Source: Spirochaeta sp. (GTDB taxonomy: Bacteria; Spirochaetota; Spirochaetia; DSM-27196; SLAA01). From it: 5,374 nt of DNA. The notes under the pieces were generated by a model. That model saw nothing but the letters and a program-made list of their open reading frames with translations, was not told the origin of the DNA and made no database searches. This document shows, one piece after another, positions 1 through 3,722 of this stretch. The DNA is taken from NCBI GenBank assembly GCA_020201015.1, contig JAIVHN010000243.1:1-5374 (forward strand). Direction: 5' to 3'. Each line of letters starts with the position of its first letter. The first letter of the stretch is position 1. The position numbers and the translations under genes are program-made.

Positions 1-2
1 AC

Positions 3-734
3 CTGTATGTCGCCGGTTTTCAATTTGCTGGTTTAACAACCCTTCCTTACGGTCTTGGATTAGCCTACGGTATAGAGCGGGATCTAAGATTGCGCACACT
101 CGGTTATATTGGGCTCAGCTACCATGATGACCGTGTTTTTTTCTCAGTCAACCCTACCTTAGGCCTACTTAACAGTTCCGGCCGCCCAGTAGCTCCCGGT
201 GTTAGGTCTTCTATAGGATTCTACGTGCTGGACCGTGCTGAAATTGAATTTTCACTTATGAGGCCGTTTCTGACCAAGCTTTCCAACGAAGGCGACAATA
301 ATCAGTCGAAGGACGGCATCCGCGGTGCAATCTTCTTTGATGGCTATCTTGTTGGGGCTGAATGGCTTCGCACCATCTATCGTGAAAGAGAAAGTTCATT
401 CTTACGGATATCGCACGTGCAGGAATATGCGCTTTATACTGAAATCTTTCAGAAAAACGTACCATATCGGGTCACATTACGGCTTGCCTACCAAGATCGC
501 ATTGTAGAATTTGAGGATGCTGCAGTTAAAGTTCGGACTTCAAGTATCGTGTTTGGTCCCACACTACTCATGCGTCATCGCCCCGGACTGAGCAGCAGTG
601 TTGGAGTACATGCAGCTATCTTCACCCTCGGTCGCGACGACCTTTCGGGTGAAAGCATTAGTGATGAGTTTATGTATACCATGAACATTGGTATGGTGGT
701 CGATCTTTCACAACTAAGCACGACGACTCAGTAA
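3..734 (+). CDS. Hypothetical protein, probably beta-rich envelope protein (C-terminal part, 5' end outside window)
   Basis: The frame is open from the left edge and ends at TAA 732-734, so only the last 243 residues are visible. A TTG at base 90 is in frame, but coding continues upstream of it without a break, so it is unlikely to be the true start. I do not recognise the family. The visible part has many short stretches of alternating hydrophobic and polar residues separated by Gly, Asn and Asp turns (for example GLGLAYGIERDLRLRTLGYI near the start and SSVGVHAAIFTLGRDD near the end), as in outer-membrane beta-barrels or other beta-rich envelope proteins. It lacks a C-terminal aromatic residue: it ends in a polar Ser/Thr/Gln tail, which argues against a classical BamA-signal porin. 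No catalytic motif is visible. It is convergent with flaA and is followed six bases later by a GC-rich hairpin. That it is a real gene is fairly sure; its localisation is inference. Confidence 0.65.
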   Translation: MYVAGFQFAGLTTLPYGLGLAYGIERDLRLRTLGYIGLSYHDDRVFFSVNPTLGLLNSSGRPVAPGVRSSIGFYVLDRAEIEFSLMRPFLTKLSNEGDNNQSKDGIRGAIFFDGYLVGAEWLRTIYRERESSFLRISHVQEYALYTEIFQKNVPYRVTLRLAYQDRIVEFEDAAVKVRTSSIVFGPTLLMRHRPGLSSSVGVHAAIFTLGRDDLSGESISDEFMYTMNIGMVVDLSQLSTTTQ

Positions 735-740
735 AGTGAC

Positions 741-788
741 GCCGCGCGCTTGGCGCCACCGGTGGGCTTGGGGCGCCATCCGCGCGGC
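741..788 (+). terminator. GC-rich two-part hairpin after the + strand gene, possible terminator with little T-tract
   Basis: Bases 741-748 (GCCGCGCG) pair perfectly with 781-788 (CGCGCGGC). After a 2x2 mismatch, 751-757 (TGGCGCC) pair perfectly with 772-778 (GGCGCCA), leaving a loop of about 14 bases. The structure starts six bases after the upstream stop codon, where an intrinsic terminator would lie, but only three T residues follow. It may be a terminator without a U-tract, an mRNA 3' stabiliser, or a copy of a dispersed extragenic palindrome. The pairing is seen directly; the role is inferred. Confidence 0.5.
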
Positions 789-807
789 TTTGCACCCCGG
801 TGCACCC

Positions 808-849
808 CCCTCATGGATGAGGGTTATTTACCCCATCCCCATGGATGAG
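808..849. repeat. 10-bp direct repeat CATGGATGAG with local inverted repeat
   Basis: CATGGATGAG occurs at 812-821 and again at 840-849, 28 bases apart start to start. The first copy also belongs to a small inverted repeat, CCCTCAT (808-814) with ATGAGGG (817-823). The segment between the copies is rich in C and can pair imperfectly with the first copy. It lies in the gap between two convergent genes. No function is evident; it could be chance or the remnant of a small duplication. Confidence 0.35.
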
Positions 850-852
850 AGG

Positions 853-890
853 AAAAAAAAAGGACAGCCATTGTCTGACTGTCCTTCTTT
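853..890 (-). terminator. Intrinsic terminator of flaA, potentially bidirectional
   Basis: Bases 860-867 (AAGGACAG) pair with 879-886 (CTGTCCTT), an 8-bp stem with an 11-base loop. Pairing continues after one mismatch through 856-858 with 888-890. Read on the minus strand, the GGACAG/CTGTCC stem is followed by nine T residues (complement of 853-861), a textbook Rho-independent terminator about 100 bases after the flaA stop. Read on the plus strand, the same stem is followed by TTCTTT, so it may also stop transcripts of the convergent gene. Confidence 0.88.
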
Positions 891-963
891 AGCGATCCAT
901 ACATGCTGTACGGAGTTGCTGTTCACATTACTTTCTAAATCCGAAACTGTACGTCAACATCCA

Positions 964-979
964 ACTCTCACGAGAGAGT
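964..979 (-). other. Small perfect hairpin in the flaA 3' untranslated region
   Basis: ACTCTC (964-969) and GAGAGT (974-979) form a perfect 6-bp stem around a 4-base loop, beginning 14 bases downstream of the flaA stop codon in transcription direction. No T-run follows on either strand, so it is not an obvious terminator. In the mRNA it could slow 3' exonucleases or simply be chance. The structure is seen; any role is inference. Confidence 0.35.
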
Positions 980-992
980 CACAACAACAGAC

Positions 993-2021
993 TTAGTTTT
1001 CGCCGTTGGCGTTATTACCGTTATCCGCATCCGGACCCGGATACATTCGCTGTTGTTCAAGGAACCTTAGTACCTGAATATTACCCAAACGTCTTATTTC
1101 AGCTTCGCGGCGCGCCTCTTCACGTTCTTGGAGAAGACCCCAAACGGCTTCGTCATCAATGTCACGTTCCACCGTCAGGGTGGCCAGGTCATAGGTTATG
1201 TTAACATCTTTAACGTACGAGATAAAATCGCCACCAACCTGGGCACCGTCACGGTATACTCGCATTCCCACCAACTTTCTCATAGGTGCTAACTGAGGAT
1301 ACAGCGGAAACTGCCTAAGTTCGCGATGCCGGACCTCGGTAATGTAGTTAGGGTTTTCCCACGTCAATTCACGCCAACCGTCGAAATCCAGATAACCCAT
1401 GAAAACTTCCTGAGTCCTGTTGTTTTCATCCTGAATAATCAAGCTGAAAGCATGCGGGTAATTTAGCCCGTACACGTTTACCGAAACGGTTCGCAGCACA
1501 CCAACGTTTTTGACTACGCCCTTGCTCTCATACTTGCGGCCCCGACCCTGTTCTTCTTGGGGTACCTCCATGGTACCATCAGGCTGAATCTGGTCCACAT
1601 CCGCGTATGCCGGAATCTCGAACGGAGGTTCAACAAGCGCCCAAGCGTTAAAAGGTTCCGTAGGAAAGGTGACGCGGATACCCATGACCCCTTCGCCTTC
1701 AAACTGAGAGGCACCCTCACGCACGACTGCTTGCCGCACTCCGGTGTTACCTTGGCGCAATACGGTGCGCGCCGATGAGTTAAGTTCGACATCCCAGTTG
1801 TTAATCGCTAAGGAGGTTTTCATGAGTTCGCGGTCTTCCGCACTCACACTCGCCCCTGCGATGTTACTATAGTCAAGCAGAGTCGCTTCACTATCCCTGG
1901 GATTATCAGGCGGCCAGTCCGCCAGCAATTCAGAAAAATCGATAAGTGTAGACTCTTGCGTGAAGCCAGGCATAGCAACCGCCGCAAGCAACACGAGTAA
2001 TACAACGAAAAACCGTTTCAT
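993..2021 (-). CDS. flaA: FlaA, periplasmic flagellar filament sheath (outer layer) protein
   Basis: The protein has 342 residues from the chosen start, close to the roughly 350 usual for the family. FlaA is exported to the periplasm and coats the FlaB core of spirochaete flagella, affecting filament stiffness and motility. Residues 1 to about 20 form a Sec signal peptide (MKRFF, then a Leu/Val/Ala core). The family-typical body follows: VMGIRVTFPTEPFNAW around 112-127, VEPPFEIPAY 130-139, LRTVSVNVYGLNYPHAF 176-192, then GYLDFDGWRELTWENPNYI 209-227 and GGDFISYVKDVNITYD 263-278. A charged, possibly coiled-coil tail occupies about 289-325 and the end is Asn/Gly-rich. The start at 2021 is preferred over an in-frame ATG at 2057 because AAGGAG lies six bases before it, the signal peptide begins there, and the longer form would add twelve residues unlike a signal sequence. 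Another ATG at 2027 directly abuts the AAGGAG and is too close. The gene has its own strong promoter and terminator. Some spirochaetes have a second flaA elsewhere, so the paralogue number cannot be assigned. Confidence 0.95.
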   Translation of the reverse strand: MKRFFVVLLVLLAAVAMPGFTQESTLIDFSELLADWPPDNPRDSEATLLDYSNIAGASVSAEDRELMKTSLAINNWDVELNSSARTVLRQGNTGVRQAVVREGASQFEGEGVMGIRVTFPTEPFNAWALVEPPFEIPAYADVDQIQPDGTMEVPQEEQGRGRKYESKGVVKNVGVLRTVSVNVYGLNYPHAFSLIIQDENNRTQEVFMGYLDFDGWRELTWENPNYITEVRHRELRQFPLYPQLAPMRKLVGMRVYRDGAQVGGDFISYVKDVNITYDLATLTVERDIDDEAVWGLLQEREEARREAEIRRLGNIQVLRFLEQQRMYPGPDADNGNNANGEN

Positions 2022-2027
2022 CCCCAT

Positions 2028-2033
2028 CTCCTT
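2028..2033 (-). promoter_or_regulatory. Ribosome binding site that decides the flaA start
   Basis: The minus strand reads AAGGAG, then six bases (ATGGGG), then the ATG at 2021. This strong Shine-Dalgarno site fixes the start at Met-Lys-Arg-Phe-Phe, giving 342 residues. The upstream in-frame ATG at 2057 has no comparable site before it. Confidence 0.85.
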
Positions 2034-2074
2034 ATAAGTATTCCAGCCCAATAACATGAATGTGTACAGGCTAA

Positions 2075-2102
2075 ATTATATGGAAGACATTTCATTTGTC
2101 AA
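2075..2102 (-). promoter_or_regulatory. Sigma-70 consensus promoter of flaA
   Basis: On the minus strand TTGACA (2102-2097) and TATAAT (2080-2075) are separated by 16 bp. Both hexamers match the housekeeping sigma-70 consensus at every position. Transcription should start near base 2068, giving an untranslated leader of about 47 bases with the ribosome binding site near its end. No sigma-28-type motif is seen in this gap. This agrees with what I recall for other spirochaetes, where flaA uses a sigma-70-like promoter while flaB genes depend on sigma-28. Confidence 0.88.
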
Positions 2103-2113
2103 CGAGTTTAAGC

Positions 2114-2130
2114 GCATTTCAAACGAATGC
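2114..2130. repeat. Short inverted repeat between the GerMN gene and the flaA promoter
   Basis: GCATT (2114-2118) and AATGC (2126-2130) form a 5-bp inverted repeat with a 7-base spacer. It sits two bases past the GerMN stop codon and about 11 bases upstream of the flaA -35 hexamer. No T-run follows, so it is a poor terminator candidate; transcription from upstream may read into flaA. The position would also suit a regulator binding site, but arms this short can arise by chance. Confidence 0.3.
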
Positions 2131-2132
2131 CT

Positions 2133-2660
2133 CTATTGTGAAGCATCTCTTGACCGGTTCCCTATGGGTAAACCTGTGTAGCGAGGCACACCCATCTCTT
2201 GACCGTCGACCGTGAACACTATCTCTCGTATTGCACGATAGTTAAAGCGAATCGTCCGTTCGAAGGCATTATGTATCGTCCAGAATCCGTCCGCATCCTC
2301 CATGTCGTGGAAAATATCTGAACTAAGGTCAAGATACAGCACCTTATCACGTAAGATCAAGCCACGAACCTGGGTGCTCCGAGGAACAACCCTGGAGTGC
2401 TGAATGTCAACCGGGCCTAGTATAACTTCTTCTACAAGCTGGAGTACTGTGTCTTCGCGATCTTTGAGACGGGGCAGCAATCGCCGCTCCCCAGAAATTT
2501 CGCCAGTTCGGATATCTGCGAAGAATAGCACCTGATAGTGAAGTGGTCCCCGAAATAAAAAAAAGAAGGCCAAAGAAACGACGAGTGTTCCTGCCAGTAT
2601 TCCAAGGCAACCTCGCCAAAGCTGTTGCTGCGAGCGAGCTAAACGCATTTTATATTTCAT
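2133..2660 (-). CDS. Membrane-anchored GerMN-domain protein
   Basis: The product is 175 residues. A basic N-terminus is followed by one hydrophobic membrane segment at about 17-37 (ending AFFFLFRG), then a single GerMN (GerM/LpqB-like) domain from about 42 to 155. The recognisable features are the LVEEVILGP motif at 75-83 and the core from VVPRSTQV (91-98) to VLYLDLSSDI (107-116), matching the family pattern of a loop followed by YVDLS. The domain should face the periplasm. GerMN domains occur in Bacillus GerM and in mycobacterial LpqB; they are thought to bind ligands or partners at the cell wall, with no known enzymatic activity. It starts six bases after the amidase stop with no clear Shine-Dalgarno site (a second in-frame Met is residue 5), so translation is probably coupled to the amidase. 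I recall a small hypothetical protein in the same place in Treponema pallidum (TP0248). Domain assignment is good; function is unknown. Confidence 0.85.
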   Translation of the reverse strand: MKYKMRLARSQQQLWRGCLGILAGTLVVSLAFFFLFRGPLHYQVLFFADIRTGEISGERRLLPRLKDREDTVLQLVEEVILGPVDIQHSRVVPRSTQVRGLILRDKVLYLDLSSDIFHDMEDADGFWTIHNAFERTIRFNYRAIREIVFTVDGQEMGVPRYTGLPIGNRSRDASQ

Positions 2661-2666
2661 AGACGG

Positions 2667-3722
2667 TTATTCTTCGAAGTCGTTGATAAATTGATGTATG
2701 CCAGTATAAATGCCCATCGTCAGCTTATGCAAGTAGGCAGAACGCGACAAACGGACAGCTTCATCTGTATTCGTTACAAAGCCCAACTCTACGAGAACTG
2801 AGGGCATCTTGGCATTTCTCACAACGTACCACGATTCCATCTTCATACCACGGTTAGGTGTAATGCTGCCGACTCTGCCGTGCAATCCGTCTAATACACT
2901 ACGAGCAAGCAAAATGCTTTCTATTGTGAGCTCCTCATCACGCAGGGTGTTTAGAATAGATATGAGGTCAGGGTCATCTATTTCAGTACTTCGTCGCGAG
3001 ATAAGCTCTCCTCGTGAAACCTCTGGAGACAGATACCATACCTCAAATCCAGTTGCCCGAGTGTTAAGGGATGCGTTTGCGTGGAGCGAAACAAAAAGGA
3101 CTACCTCGTTATCCGCTAACACCATCTCGTTGGCCATATTTGTTCGTTCTTCCAGTCTGAGGTATGTATCGTCGAGCCGTGAAATGGCGACACGTCTATC
3201 AGGATATGACTGTCGTAATAAGTTGTACAGGTTCACGCCAACATCAAGGACAATGTCTTTTTCATAGATCTCGAACAACGATCCATCCACGGTATGTTTA
3301 CCGATGGCTCCGGGATCTCGTCCACCATGACCAGGATCAATGAATATTGCCGCCACCCTGCGCCCGTCCGCTACTGTTCCCATATCAACATCACGGCCAG
3401 CGTTCTGCAGAAGGCCAAGGTAGCTTTCTGGGAACAACAACTCACCATCGTCGACACGTACGGGCGCGGCTCGCTGATACTCCGTGTAATCAAGGGTAAT
3501 CCATGGCATGTCGGCAAAGAACCCAAGCGTCAGGCGTGGAGTGCGCAGTACTCCGTGGTTTGCAGCAGGGTCCCACTGCAACACAGCATCTGTGCGGCTA
3601 AGAAGCTGATCTAGTGTAAGGTACTCCTCCGTAGACGACTCAGCCGACTGCCCAAGCACGAGCCCGCCGGAGAGAAGAAGGATTAATCCTATACATACTA
3701 GCCTAAAATATCGTCGTGCCAT
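2667..3722 (-). CDS. N-acetylmuramoyl-L-alanine amidase (Amidase_3, zinc-dependent), exported
   Basis: This enzyme should cut the amide bond between N-acetylmuramic acid and L-alanine of peptidoglycan in the periplasm. It has 351 residues. Residues 1 to about 24 form a signal peptide (MARRYFR, then a Leu-rich core, cleavage likely after VLG). Residues about 34-105 form a small beta domain ending VRVDDGELLFPESYLGLL, resembling the copper amine oxidase N-terminal-like domain found on cell-surface proteins. The catalytic domain, about 124-348, has all expected residues: H132 in IDPGHGG, E154 in EKD, H214 in SLHANAS as zinc ligands, and E312 in VELGFVTN as the catalytic glutamate; NRGMK at 290-294 is also typical. 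Residues about 235-270 between GFEVWYLSP and the next helix look like the autoinhibitory insertion of AmiA/B/C-type enzymes. Its start overlaps the ligase gene by 25 bases and it has only a weak GGTAGG-like ribosome site. A role in remodelling the wall for division or flagella is inference. Confidence 0.93.
   Translation of the reverse strand: MARRYFRLVCIGLILLLSGGLVLGQSAESSTEEYLTLDQLLSRTDAVLQWDPAANHGVLRTPRLTLGFFADMPWITLDYTEYQRAAPVRVDDGELLFPESYLGLLQNAGRDVDMGTVADGRRVAAIFIDPGHGGRDPGAIGKHTVDGSLFEIYEKDIVLDVGVNLYNLLRQSYPDRRVAISRLDDTYLRLEERTNMANEMVLADNEVVLFVSLHANASLNTRATGFEVWYLSPEVSRGELISRRSTEIDDPDLISILNTLRDEELTIESILLARSVLDGLHGRVGSITPNRGMKMESWYVVRNAKMPSVLVELGFVTNTDEAVRLSRSAYLHKLTMGIYTGIHQFINDFEE

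Noticed and set aside
735..992. Small structured RNA gene in the convergent gap
   Set aside because: The region has hairpins, but I see no promoter leading into it and no known RNA family; terminators and small repeats explain it more simply.
736..996. Plus-strand reading frame of 86 codons starting with GTG just after the first gene
   Set aside because: It runs through the GC-rich hairpin, the A-run and the flaA terminator, has low-complexity Trp/Arg/Pro-rich composition at its start and no ribosome site. The region is better explained as non-coding.
2022..2057. Upstream ATG at 2057 giving a 354-residue FlaA
   Set aside because: It adds residues unlike a signal peptide and lacks a ribosome site, whereas AAGGAG sits six bases before the ATG at 2021.
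2058..2132. Sigma-28 flagellar promoter upstream of flaA
   Set aside because: No TAAA-N15-GCCGATAA-like motif is seen; a full sigma-70 consensus accounts for transcription.
2809..3267. Plus-strand frame of 152 codons antisense to the amidase
   Set aside because: It is a shadow of the amidase catalytic domain, whose zinc and catalytic residues are all intact. Its product is Ser/Arg-rich with no recognisable domain.
3294..3614. Plus-strand frame of 106 codons antisense to the amidase N-terminal half
   Set aside because: Shadow frame opposite a well-supported gene; no ribosome site and no recognisable motif.
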